Shown here: piece after piece, positions 1 through 7,957 of the stretch
Position numbering within the stretch: the first letter of the stretch is position 1
Layout of the letters: every line of letters starts with the position of its first letter
NCBI RefSeq assembly: GCF_004346225.1
Contig: NZ_SMAJ01000013.1
Location: 55,898 to 119,897 of the forward strand
Direction: 5' to 3'
Origin: Paralcaligenes ureilyticus
GTDB lineage: Bacteria > Pseudomonadota > Gammaproteobacteria > Burkholderiales > Burkholderiaceae_B
DNA length: 64,000 bases
Made by a program: the position numbers and the translations under genes
Notes under the pieces: generated by a model
Seen by the model: the letters and a program-made list of their open reading frames with translations, nothing else
Database searches by the model: none
What the model was told of the DNA's origin: nothing

Positions 1-684
1 GCGCTGGAAATTACCGACGCGCTGGTGCGGTCGGCGTCGGTTGATCTTATCGTCATCGACTCGGTGGCGGCGCTGGTGCCCAAGGCCGAAATCGAAGGCG
101 AGATGGGCGATTCGCTACCCGGTTTGCAGGCTCGCCTCATGAGCCAGGCCTTGCGCAAGCTGACCGCCAGTATCAAGCGCACCAATTGCCTGGTCATCTT
201 CATTAACCAGATCCGCATGAAAATCGGCGTCATGTTCGGCAACCCCGAAACCACCACAGGTGGCAATGCGCTTAAGTTTTACGCTTCGGTGCGGCTCGAT
301 ATCCGCCGTATCGGCGCCATTAAAAAGGGCGATGAAGTGGTGGGTAACGAAACCCGCGTCAAGGTGGTTAAAAACAAGGTGGCGTCGCCCTTCAAGCAGG
401 CCGAGTTCGACATCCTGTACGGCAACGGTATTTCGCGCGAAGGCGAAATCATCGATCTGGGCGTCGAAGCCAATATTATTGACAAGGCGGGTGCGTGGTT
501 CAGCTATAGCGGCACTCGCATAGGCCAGGGCAAGGATAATGTGCGCGAATATCTCAAAGAGCATCCCGAAATGGCTATCGAAATCGAAGATCGGGTGCGT
601 GAGCAATTGGGGGTAGTCGCCAAGGCGCGAGCCGTGGTGCCAGCGCTAGCGCCGGTCCAGGCTGAACCCGAAGCCGCCAAGTAG
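1..684 (+). CDS. recA: RecA recombinase, C-terminal part (5' end outside window)
   Basis: DNA-dependent ATPase that forms filaments on single-stranded DNA, drives strand exchange and promotes LexA self-cleavage. The frame is open from base 1, so about the first 120-130 residues are missing; 227 codons remain. Visible signatures are [19 protein letters not shown] (Walker B and start of loop L1), [17 protein letters not shown], and [20 protein letters not shown] (loop L2). The C-terminal domain has [11 protein letters not shown] and ends in a short Ala/Pro/Glu-rich tail. recX follows 57 bp downstream, the usual beta-proteobacterial order. The LexA-regulated promoter, if present, lies outside the window. 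Confidence 0.98.
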   Translation, partial: ALEITDALVRSASVDLIVIDSVAALVPKAEIEGEMGDSLPGLQARLMSQALRKLTASIKRTNCLVIFINQIRMKIGVMFGNPETTTGGNALKFYASVRLDIRRIGAIKKGDEVVGNETRVKVVKNKVASPFKQAEFDILYGNGISREGEIIDLGVEANIIDKAGAWFSYSGTRIGQGKDNVREYLKEHPEMAIEIEDRVREQLGVVAKARAVVPALAPVQAEPEAAK

Positions 685-691
685 GCGACCT

Positions 692-743
692 GGGTCGCTC
701 ATTTGGGTCGCTCATTTGGGTCGTTCATTTGGGTCGTTCTTAT
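692..743 (+). repeat. 13-bp tandem repeat in the recA-recX spacer
   Basis: Four consecutive 13-bp units start at 692, 705, 718 and 731. The first two read GGGTCGCTCATTT, the third GGGTCGTTCATTT, and the fourth GGGTCGTTCTTAT runs into the recX ATG at 742. They fill almost the whole gap between the recA stop (682-684) and recX. Copy number could alter spacing or recX translation; that is inference. Confidence 0.85.
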
Positions 744-1257
744 GCCAGATGTTATCGATAAAGACGAAGCGTTCGAGCAGCTGGCTTCGCCACAGGGCAA
801 GAAAAAACCCGGGCCCAGCCTTAAAGCCCGGGCCGTGGGCTTTCTTTCTCGCCGCGAACATTCGCGTGTCGAACTTGAGCGCAAACTGGCCCCGCATGTC
901 GATGATCCGGCCGAGTTAAAGCGCGTTCTCGACGACCTGGAGCGCGAACAATGGTTGTCCGATGCGCGCTTCGCGCAGGGTCTGGCGCACCGCAAGGCGC
1001 CGCTTCAGGGGACGGCGCGCATCATGCAAGAGCTCAGGCAGCACGGTCTGGCCGACGAACAACTTGAACAGTTGCGTGCTGAGCTGCAGTCCACCGAAGT
1101 CCAGCGTGCACGGCAGGTCTGGCAAAAAAAATTCTCGCAGCCTCCGGGCGATGTCAAGGAATACGCCAGGCAGTTCCGTTTTCTGGCCTCACGCGGGTTC
1201 TCCGCCAATTGTCTGCGCCAGATACTGGGCGACCCGGACAACGACGCCGGTTTCTGA
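742..1257 (+). CDS. recX: Regulatory protein RecX
   Basis: Modulator of RecA that caps and destabilises RecA filaments. The 171-residue protein from ATG 742 (MPDVIDKDEAFEQL) has the three-helix repeats of the family: RAVGFLSRREHSRVELERKL, then DDLEREQWLSDARFAQ, then a C-terminal repeat with YARQFRFLASRGFS. An in-frame start at 703 would place the tandem repeat inside the protein, so 742 is preferred. No clear Shine-Dalgarno precedes it, which suggests read-through from recA. It converges on cobA with a 50-bp gap. Confidence 0.93.
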   Translation: MPDVIDKDEAFEQLASPQGKKKPGPSLKARAVGFLSRREHSRVELERKLAPHVDDPAELKRVLDDLEREQWLSDARFAQGLAHRKAPLQGTARIMQELRQHGLADEQLEQLRAELQSTEVQRARQVWQKKFSQPPGDVKEYARQFRFLASRGFSANCLRQILGDPDNDAGF

Positions 1258-1307
1258 TCCTCGTACAAACCCTGTTTTGGGCTGCCAGGCTTTGGCCTGA
1301 CCCGGAT

Positions 1308-2108
1308 CTATATAGCCATGGCAAGCGAATCAACCCCGTCGGCATCCTGCTGCGGCAAGGCTTGCGCGTGCCGAACGACTTCGCCCAGGATAATGACGGC
1401 GGGGCTGGTCATATGCCGGGCTTGCACAGTGGCGGCCAGGTGTGTCAGGGTCGTGACGGCATGCCGTTGCGCGGCGCACGATACCTGCGCCGCGATGGCG
1501 ACAGGAAGCGTCGCAGGAAAGCCCGCCGCCAGCAGTTCAGCCTGCAGCATATCCGGTTGGCTCATGCCCATATAGCACACGATCGTCAGGCCGCTGCGAG
1601 CCAGCGATGACCAGTCGGGGCGGGAGTCATCGACAGTGTGGGCGGTGACCAGCGTCACCCCGCGGGATACTTCGCGATGCGTGAGCGGCAGCCCCAGCGC
1701 GCTCGCGACGGCCAGCCCGGCCGTAATGCCGCTGATGCCTTCGACATCGATGCGGCGCTCTTTGAGCCAGGTCATTTCTTCTCCGGCACGCCCAAAAATG
1801 AAGGGGTCTCCGCCTTTGACGCGAGCGACCGCGTGGCCTTCCCGGGCGTACCGGGCCATCAATCGAAGAATGAAATTCTGCGGCGTGGACGCGCATCCGC
1901 CGCGTTTGCCAACCTCGATGATTTTTGTTCCGGGTTGGGCCAGATCCAGAATATCCCGACCCACCAAATCGTCGACCAGCCAGACCGTGCATTGCGCGAG
2001 GACGCGAGCCGCCTTGAGTGTCAGTAGCTCGGCATCGCCGGGGCCGGCGCCAACCAGCCAAACCTTGCCGGAAGAGGGCGGCCTTTCGGTGCGGGTAGAT
2101 GTGTTCAT
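1308..2108 (-). CDS. cobA: Uroporphyrinogen-III C-methyltransferase (SUMT)
   Basis: SAM-dependent enzyme converting uroporphyrinogen III to precorrin-2, the first committed step to siroheme, the cofactor NirB needs. The 266-residue protein starts with MNTSTRTERPPSSGKVWLVG and has VGAGPGDAELLTLKAAR (SAM loop), VARVKGGDPFIFGRAGEE and GITAGLAVASALGLPLTHR. Its ATG overlaps the nasA stop as ATGA, so it is the last gene of the nirB-nirD-nasA operon and translationally coupled. A longer frame extends to 2675 but is only nasA antisense. It probably compensates for the broken methylase domain of the CysG-like protein at 7958-8986. Confidence 0.95.
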   Translation of the reverse strand: MNTSTRTERPPSSGKVWLVGAGPGDAELLTLKAARVLAQCTVWLVDDLVGRDILDLAQPGTKIIEVGKRGGCASTPQNFILRLMARYAREGHAVARVKGGDPFIFGRAGEEMTWLKERRIDVEGISGITAGLAVASALGLPLTHREVSRGVTLVTAHTVDDSRPDWSSLARSGLTIVCYMGMSQPDMLQAELLAAGFPATLPVAIAAQVSCAAQRHAVTTLTHLAATVQARHMTSPAVIILGEVVRHAQALPQQDADGVDSLAMAI

Positions 2109-4825
2109 GCGGCCAACTCCATCGCGGCGTGGTCTTGAATCATTCGTCTCATTTGCGGAACGCAGGACCCGCAGCCCGTGCCGCATTTCAGGCTGGCCTG
2201 GATTTCTTCCAGGCTTTTTCCCGCTTGTATGGCTTGGCTGATGGCGGCTTCGCTGATGTTCTCGCAGGCGCAGATGATGGCTGCGCGCACAGGCGGTTTT
2301 GTGCGCCCCATCAGCACCAGGATGACATTGTCCGGGGCGTTTTCGTCGTTGGCCCATTGCAGCAGAGCGGCTTCTGCGCGTGTGTCGCCCGTCAGCAAAA
2401 AGGCGCCCAAACCTTGTCCTGAGCGCCGGATGCGGCGGATGACGCCGCGAGCTGGATCGTCGAAAGCCAGATCGGCCTGATTCAGGTCCAGGTCGTCGAT
2501 CAAGGCTAGAAGGGTAGCCGCGTCCGCCGTGGCCGGACCCGCCAGCCGCAGGCGCACCCCTTCCTGGCCGATGGCGGTCGGGACCACAACGGCGTACGGG
2601 AATGCGCTTAGCCATTTGCCCAGTCTTTGCCGCAAGGCGGCGCTCGGGCCCTGAATCCAGGCGCTGGCTTGCCACGGATAGTTGAGCGCCTCCAGGCCGA
2701 CGGCGCTGTGTTTGAGTTCAGGCTGATGCGAAATCGGATCGCAGACGCTGTGGCTCAGTGCGTTGACGCCATCGCCCGCCATGAATGCACTGCCCCAATG
2801 CATGGGGATATAAGCGTGGCCGGGTTTGAGGCCTGTATCCCGCCGAGCTGGAGCGATGAACTCGCCGCGCCGCGATGTCACTTTGACCAGGGAGTCCTCG
2901 CCGATTCGGTAACGTTGCATATCGACGGGGTGCAGGTACATGCGCGGCTCTTCCTCGTGGCGCGTCAGCATCGGCGCGAGGCTGCTGCGGTTCATTGTGT
3001 GCCACTGGTCGCGCAAGCGCCCAGTGGTCAGACGCAAGGGGTATTGCGCAGACACCGGATCGGCGACGGGCGTGTAGCCTATGTCCATGAATCGGGCGCG
3101 CTGGCTTGCCGTCGGGAAAATGCCATCCTGGTACAAACGCACCGAGTCGGTGCGTGCCGACGTATAGGGCCATTGTTGAGGGCCTTCGGCTTCCAGCCTT
3201 GCGTAACTCAGCGCGCTGTAGTCCAGGTCGCGGCCAGCCGTGAATCGCGCATGTTCGGCAAAAATTTCCGCCTCGTCGCGATAGTTAAAGAGCGCCGCCT
3301 TGGCCGGAGCGATTTTTGCCGCCAGTTTTTTGGCGACGGCGCACGCCAGCCTCCAATCGGACTTGGCGTCGCCGGGCGGTTTGATGACGGCGCGCACGCG
3401 GCTGATCCGGCGCTCGGAGTTGGTGACGGTGCCTTCTTTTTCCGGCCACGTCGACGCGGGCAGCACCAGGTCGGCATAGGCCAGCGTTTCGGTATGAGCG
3501 AAGGCTTCCTGAACAATCACGAATTCGGCTTTGGCGAGAGCCGCGCGTACTTTGGTCTGGTCCGGCATGGAGTGGGCCGGGTTGGTGCCCGCGATCCAGA
3601 GCACCTTGATTTTTCCTGCCAGCACGGCATCGAACATGTCGACGGCCGTGAGTCCCCGGGTTTGGGGCAATTGCTCTACGCCCCATAAGGCGGCGGCCTC
3701 CGCCCTGTGGGCGGCATTGTCCGGATCGCGGTGGCCGGGTAAAAGGGTGGCCATGCCGCCGGCCTCGCGGCCACCCATGGCATTGGGCTGCCCTGTCAAC
3801 GAAAAAGGGCCGGCGCCCGGCCTGCCGATTTGTCCGGTTGCCAGGTGCAAATGAATCAGCGCCGCGTTCTTGGCGGTGCCGCTGCTCGATTGGTTCAAGC
3901 CCATGGTGTAGAGCGATAGTGTCGATTTGGACTGGGCGAACCAGCGGGCGCACTGGACGATATCGGCCGCGGGCACGCCGCATAGTTCTTCGGCCGATTT
4001 GGGCGTGAAGTCGTGGATGCGCTGTTTAAGCGCATCGAAGCCCTCGGTATGCTGTGCGATGTAATCGCGGTCGATCAGATCTTCCCACACCATGACGTTG
4101 AGCATGGCGTGAAATAACGCCACATCGGTGCCGGCGGAAATGGGCAGGTGCAGATCGGCAATCGCGCAGGTATCGGTGCGCCGCGGATCCACCACAATAA
4201 TTTTCATGGCCGGGTTGCGGGCTTTTGCCGCTTCCAGGCGGCGAAACAGCACAGGGTGGGCAAAGGCGGTGTTCGACCCGGCGATGAATACGGTTTCGGC
4301 GCAATCCAGGTCTTCGTAGCAGGCGGGTGGGGCATCCGCGCCCAGAGTGAGCTTGTAGGCCGAGACGGCACTGGACATGCACAGCCGCGAGTTGGTATCG
4401 ATGTTGTTGGTGCCCACGAGTGCGCGCGCCAGTTTGTTGAAGACGGCATAGTCTTCCGTCAGCAGTTGTCCCGAGAGATAAAACCCGATGGCGTCGGGCC
4501 CATGCTTGTCGATGGTGTCGGCCAGTACCCGGGCGGCAATCGTCAGGGCGCTCATCAAGGCGATAGGTTGGCGCGGCTCGTTTTTGTGCCGGCGTAATTG
4601 GGCCGACAAGATGCGGCTGCCATCGGCCTTGACCGTGGCCGCCAGATTCATCCCTTTGCTGCATAACTTGCCGTGGCTGGATGGGTGTTCCCTGTCTCCG
4701 GTCACCTCCACGACGCGATTGCCCTGGCTGCGGATTTGCACGCCGCAACCGGTGCCGCAGTAGCAGCATACGGACAGAACGGCGCGTGAGGACGCAGCCG
4801 GCTCGGGCACGGACGTGTCGTTCAT
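2105..4825 (-). CDS. nasA: Assimilatory nitrate reductase, catalytic subunit with C-terminal BFD-type [2Fe-2S] domain
   Basis: Cytoplasmic molybdopterin enzyme reducing nitrate to nitrite for nitrogen assimilation; 906 residues, no Tat signal. Cys20, Cys23, Cys27 and Cys55 form the N-terminal [4Fe-4S] site (CCYCGTGCGV and KLCSKG). The bis-MGD core follows, with GSNTAFAHPV, GTNPAHSMPDQ and the terminal molydopterin dinucleotide-binding fold (LTTGRLRDQWHTMNRSS). The last about 50 residues form a bacterioferritin-associated ferredoxin-like domain with CACEN and CGTGCGSC, as in NasA and NirB proteins, probably accepting electrons. It lies 3 bp after nirD and overlaps cobA. No nitrate transporter gene is adjacent. 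Confidence 0.96.
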   Translation of the reverse strand: MNDTSVPEPAASSRAVLSVCCYCGTGCGVQIRSQGNRVVEVTGDREHPSSHGKLCSKGMNLAATVKADGSRILSAQLRRHKNEPRQPIALMSALTIAARVLADTIDKHGPDAIGFYLSGQLLTEDYAVFNKLARALVGTNNIDTNSRLCMSSAVSAYKLTLGADAPPACYEDLDCAETVFIAGSNTAFAHPVLFRRLEAAKARNPAMKIIVVDPRRTDTCAIADLHLPISAGTDVALFHAMLNVMVWEDLIDRDYIAQHTEGFDALKQRIHDFTPKSAEELCGVPAADIVQCARWFAQSKSTLSLYTMGLNQSSSGTAKNAALIHLHLATGQIGRPGAGPFSLTGQPNAMGGREAGGMATLLPGHRDPDNAAHRAEAAALWGVEQLPQTRGLTAVDMFDAVLAGKIKVLWIAGTNPAHSMPDQTKVRAALAKAEFVIVQEAFAHTETLAYADLVLPASTWPEKEGTVTNSERRISRVRAVIKPPGDAKSDWRLACAVAKKLAAKIAPAKAALFNYRDEAEIFAEHARFTAGRDLDYSALSYARLEAEGPQQWPYTSARTDSVRLYQDGIFPTASQRARFMDIGYTPVADPVSAQYPLRLTTGRLRDQWHTMNRSSLAPMLTRHEEEPRMYLHPVDMQRYRIGEDSLVKVTSRRGEFIAPARRDTGLKPGHAYIPMHWGSAFMAGDGVNALSHSVCDPISHQPELKHSAVGLEALNYPWQASAWIQGPSAALRQRLGKWLSAFPYAVVVPTAIGQEGVRLRLAGPATADAATLLALIDDLDLNQADLAFDDPARGVIRRIRRSGQGLGAFLLTGDTRAEAALLQWANDENAPDNVILVLMGRTKPPVRAAIICACENISEAAISQAIQAGKSLEEIQASLKCGTGCGSCVPQMRRMIQDHAAMELAA

Positions 4826-4828
4826 GAT

Positions 4829-5170
4829 CTACTCCTTGTGCGCAAGATTCAGGTAGACCGTATCGGCGTCGACCTTGACGGCGACGGTGCGCGCGCAACC
4901 CTGGTCGGGCGCCATGGCCTGGCCATCTTCGAGCCCGATGGTCCAGCTGTGCAAAGGGCAGGTGACCCAGTGGCCATGAACCAGACCGGCCGACAGGGGG
5001 CCGCCCTTGTGCGGGCAGCGGTCCAGAACGGCAAACACATGGTCGTCAGAGGCCCTGAATATCGCAATATTGTCGGTTCCCGTTTGCTGCACGACTCGCG
5101 CCCCCGCCCTGGGTATTTCGGCGAGAGGGCAAATGGCGGTCCATTCATGTATCAAAGTGCTTGTGTTCAT
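4829..5170 (-). CDS. nirD: Nitrite reductase [NAD(P)H] small subunit, Rieske-type
   Basis: Small partner of NirB in the cytoplasmic siroheme nitrite reductase that makes ammonium. The 113-residue protein is a single Rieske-fold domain. It keeps both ligand pairs, CPH and CPLH (DRCPHKGGPLS and VTCPLHSW), so it may bind a real [2Fe-2S] cluster as in NasE-like proteins; E. coli NirD has lost them. It sits 7 bp after nirB and 3 bp before nasA on the same strand. Confidence 0.95.
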   Translation of the reverse strand: MNTSTLIHEWTAICPLAEIPRAGARVVQQTGTDNIAIFRASDDHVFAVLDRCPHKGGPLSAGLVHGHWVTCPLHSWTIGLEDGQAMAPDQGCARTVAVKVDADTVYLNLAHKE

Positions 5171-5177
5171 ATCAGCT

Positions 5178-7610
5178 TCACGCAGTCAGGGTTTCGAATT
5201 CACGCCGGGCAGCCGGGTTTGCAATGCGCTCGACCCAAGGATCTTTTTCAAACGACAGGGCAAATTTCAGGCGTGCATACAGTTCGGCGCGGTGGCTTGC
5301 ATCGTTGACGACCCGGGCTTTGACGTGGTCCAGGCCGACGCGGCCGAGGTAATGGCAGGTGCGCTCCAGGTAGAACGCCTCCTCGCGGTAAAGCTGCAGA
5401 AAGGCGCCGGAATATTCCAGAACTTCCTCGGCGGTTTTCACTTTGACGAAGAATTGCGCCACTTCGGTCTTGATGCCGCCGTTGCCGCCGACATAAAGCT
5501 CCCAGCCGGAGTCCACCGCAATAACGCCGATATCCTTGATGCCCGATTCCGCGCAATTGCGTGGGCAGCCCGACACCGCCAGCTTGACCTTGTGCGGGCT
5601 GCTCATGCCGACCAGGTCCTTTTCCAGGGCGATGCCCATGGCGGTGGAGTCTTGCGTGCCAAAGCGGCAAAATTCGCTGCCTACACAGGTTTTGACAGTG
5701 CGCAGCCCTTTGCCATAGGCGTGGCCCGAGGGCATGTCCAGGTCTTTCCAGACATTGGGCAGGTCTTTTTTTTGTATGCCCAGCAAATCGATGCGCTGGC
5801 CTCCGGTCACCTTCACCCTGGGCACGTGGTATTTGTCGGCCACATCGGCAATCCGGCGTAGTTCAGCCGGGGTAGTCACGCCGCCCCACATGCGGGGCAC
5901 GACCGAATAGGTGCCGTCCTTCTGAATATTGGCATGTGTGCGTTCGTTGGCCAGGCGGGATTGCGCATCGTCCCTAGCCTGGCCGGGCCAGGTCGACGTG
6001 ACGTAGTAGTTCAAGGCGGGACGGCAGGTCGCGCAGCCGTCCGCACTGCGCCATTCCAGGAAACGCATGGCATCGGCAATGGACATCAGGCGATGTTCCC
6101 GGATGGCCTTGCGAATTTCACCATGGGTAAAGTTGCAGCAGCCGCAAATGGGCTTTTCCGATTTGGGCTTGATGTTGGCGGCGCCGCCCACGCAGTTGAT
6201 CAATATCTGTTCGACCAGACCGGCGCAGGAGCCGCAAGAACTCGCCGCCTTGGTGTGTTTTTTGACCTCATCGACGGTGAACAGGCCTTGTTCGCGGATC
6301 GCTTTGACGATGGTTCCCTTGCAAACGCCGTTGCAGCCGCAGACCTCGGTATCGTCGGACATGCCCGCGACGCTGTTCTGCCCCGCATGTCCGGTGTCGC
6401 CTACCGAGCCCTCGCCAAACATCAGGTGATCGCGCAAATCGTTGATCGATTTCGCTTCTCTTATCAGGCGAAAGTACCAGGCGCCGTCGACGGTATCGCC
6501 GTACAGACAGGCCCCAATCAGCTTGTCGTCCTTGATGACAAGTTTCTTGTACACGCCGCCTATAGGGTCGGACAGGGTAATGGCCTCGGTATCGCCGCCT
6601 CCGGTGTAATCGCCCGCCGAAAACACATCGATGCCAGTGACCTTGAGTTTGGTCGACGTGACGCTGCCCGGGTAGCGCGAGATGCCGAAGAACGCCAGAT
6701 GGTTGGCGGCGACCTTGGCCTGTTCGAACAGAGGCGCGACCAGACCATAGGCCATGCCGCGGTGGCTGACGCATTCGCCCACGGCATAGATGCTGGGGTC
6801 GTAGGTTTGCAGGGTGTCGTTGACAATAATGCCGCGGTCCGTATGGATGCCGGCCTGATCCGCCAGTTCGGTGTTGGGCCGGATCCCGACAGCCATCACG
6901 ATCAGGTCGGCGGCCAATTCGCTGCCGTCTTTGAAACGTATCCCTTTGACTTTGCCCGCTTCATCGCCCATGACTGATTCGGTCTGATGCGCCATCAGAA
7001 ACGTCAGGCCGCGCTGCTCCAGGCTGGTTTGCAGCAAGCCGGCCGCGGCGCTGTCGAGCTGGCGATCCAGCAGGCTTGAACCCAAATGCACGACCGATAC
7101 CTTCATGCCGCGCGCCGCCAGGCCATTGGCGGCTTCCAGGCCCAGCAGCCCTCCGCCGATAACGACCGCATGTCGGTAGACCTTGGCTGCGTCGATCATG
7201 CGATTGACATCGCGTATGTCGCGAAAGGTGACCACGCCGTTCAAGTCGCAACCCGGAACCGGCAGGATGACCGGGTTGGAACCGGTCGCAAGCAAGAGCC
7301 GATCGTACTTGGCGACGGTTCCATCGTCGGCCTGGACTTCCTTGCGGGCGCGGTTGATCTTGACCACGTTGCGGTTCAACAGCAGCTCGATACGATTTTG
7401 CGCGTACCAGTCCAGGTCGTTGAGAATAATATCCTGAATGGTCTGCTCGCCCGTCAGCACCGGCGACAGCAAAATCCGGTTGTAGTTGGGATAGGGTTCC
7501 GAACCGAACACCGTGATGTCGTACAGATTCGGATCCAGCTTCAGCAGCTCTTCCAAAGTCCTGACGCCGGCCATTCCATTGCCGACCACAACGAGTTTCA
7601 GTTTTTTCAT
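5178..7610 (-). CDS. nirB: Nitrite reductase [NAD(P)H] large subunit
   Basis: Cytoplasmic six-electron reduction of nitrite to ammonium. Domains in order over 810 residues: an FAD/NAD(P)H oxidoreductase (VVVGNGMAGVRTLEELL at the N-terminus, VVIGGGLLGLEAANGL near 150), two BFD-type iron-sulfur modules (CGCNGVCKGTIV...SSCGSCAG and CGCCNFTHGE), and a ferredoxin-like sulfite/nitrite reductase half. The siroheme-[4Fe-4S] ligands are in TCVGSEFCRFGTQDS and SGCPRNCAESGIKD. It is the first gene of the nirB-nirD-nasA-cobA operon. The 5' leader is about 30 nt if transcription starts from the sigma-54 promoter at 7649-7667. Confidence 0.97.
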   Translation of the reverse strand: MKKLKLVVVGNGMAGVRTLEELLKLDPNLYDITVFGSEPYPNYNRILLSPVLTGEQTIQDIILNDLDWYAQNRIELLLNRNVVKINRARKEVQADDGTVAKYDRLLLATGSNPVILPVPGCDLNGVVTFRDIRDVNRMIDAAKVYRHAVVIGGGLLGLEAANGLAARGMKVSVVHLGSSLLDRQLDSAAAGLLQTSLEQRGLTFLMAHQTESVMGDEAGKVKGIRFKDGSELAADLIVMAVGIRPNTELADQAGIHTDRGIIVNDTLQTYDPSIYAVGECVSHRGMAYGLVAPLFEQAKVAANHLAFFGISRYPGSVTSTKLKVTGIDVFSAGDYTGGGDTEAITLSDPIGGVYKKLVIKDDKLIGACLYGDTVDGAWYFRLIREAKSINDLRDHLMFGEGSVGDTGHAGQNSVAGMSDDTEVCGCNGVCKGTIVKAIREQGLFTVDEVKKHTKAASSCGSCAGLVEQILINCVGGAANIKPKSEKPICGCCNFTHGEIRKAIREHRLMSIADAMRFLEWRSADGCATCRPALNYYVTSTWPGQARDDAQSRLANERTHANIQKDGTYSVVPRMWGGVTTPAELRRIADVADKYHVPRVKVTGGQRIDLLGIQKKDLPNVWKDLDMPSGHAYGKGLRTVKTCVGSEFCRFGTQDSTAMGIALEKDLVGMSSPHKVKLAVSGCPRNCAESGIKDIGVIAVDSGWELYVGGNGGIKTEVAQFFVKVKTAEEVLEYSGAFLQLYREEAFYLERTCHYLGRVGLDHVKARVVNDASHRAELYARLKFALSFEKDPWVERIANPAARREFETLTA

Positions 7611-7648
7611 AAATGCCTGCTCTTCATTGATTGATCCTCAAGAGACAT

Positions 7649-7667
7649 TAAGCAAATAGCGTGCCAA
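7649..7667 (-). promoter_or_regulatory. Sigma-54 (RpoN) promoter of the nirB operon
   Basis: On the minus strand the bases read TTGGCACGCTATTTGCTTA, matching the RpoN consensus TGGCAC-N5-TTGCW. The -24 GG and -12 GC are separated by exactly 10 bases. The predicted start lies about 30 nt before the nirB ATG. Nitrogen-controlled transcription of nitrate assimilation from an RpoN promoter is well established in other Proteobacteria. Confidence 0.88.
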
Positions 7668-7728
7668 TTTTGTACGTGGAGGAAAATCGGAGGGAATACC
7701 GGGAGGGGATGCGAAGCGCATTCCGGAT

Positions 7729-7745
7729 TGCACCGTGACGGTGCG
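7729..7745 (-). promoter_or_regulatory. Candidate NtrC enhancer site
   Basis: TGCACC-GTGAC-GGTGCG is a near-perfect dyad of the NtrC type (TGCACY-N5-GGTGCA). Its centre is about 95 bp upstream of the predicted RpoN transcription start, a usual enhancer distance. A second dyad, ATGCG-AAG-CGCAT, lies between them at about 7709-7721 but does not match NtrC well. Confidence 0.65.
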
Positions 7746-7783
7746 TCTGAATGGCGCGTTTTTGAGCGGCATAGCCGTCGCCT

Positions 7784-7808
7784 GTAGCGGCAGCCCTTGT
7801 GGCTGCCA
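7784..7808 (+). repeat. REP-like hairpin, stem type B
   Basis: GTAGC head, then stem GGCAGCC, loop CTTGT, stem GGCTGCC. It faces a second, inverted REP at 7843-7866, making a convergent pair. It lies in the 347-bp nirB-cysG gap, which otherwise holds the nirB promoter region. Confidence 0.85.
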
Positions 7809-7842
7809 TAATCCTGGGGATCAGACCATATCTTGCATGGAT

Positions 7843-7866
7843 GACAGGCACAAGGCCTGTCGCTAC
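7843..7866 (-). repeat. REP-like hairpin, stem type D
   Basis: Read on the minus strand: GTAGC head, stem GACAGGC, loop CTTGT, stem GCCTGTC. Head and loop match the other REPs in the window, but the stem is different and still perfectly paired. It is the only type D copy here. Confidence 0.75.
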
Positions 7867-7957
7867 GTGCGACGGACGGGCACGAAGATTGCTTGAATAA
7901 CAAGCATCCGCCGGTTCAAACACACGCGCCGGCTCATCCAATGCGAAGGAGCACGCC

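Noticed and set aside
2109..2675. N-terminal extension of the cobA reading frame to 455 residues
   Set aside because: The extra 189 codons lie entirely antisense/out of frame to nasA, have an Arg-rich shadow composition, and the SUMT N-terminus begins at the ATG overlapping the nasA stop.
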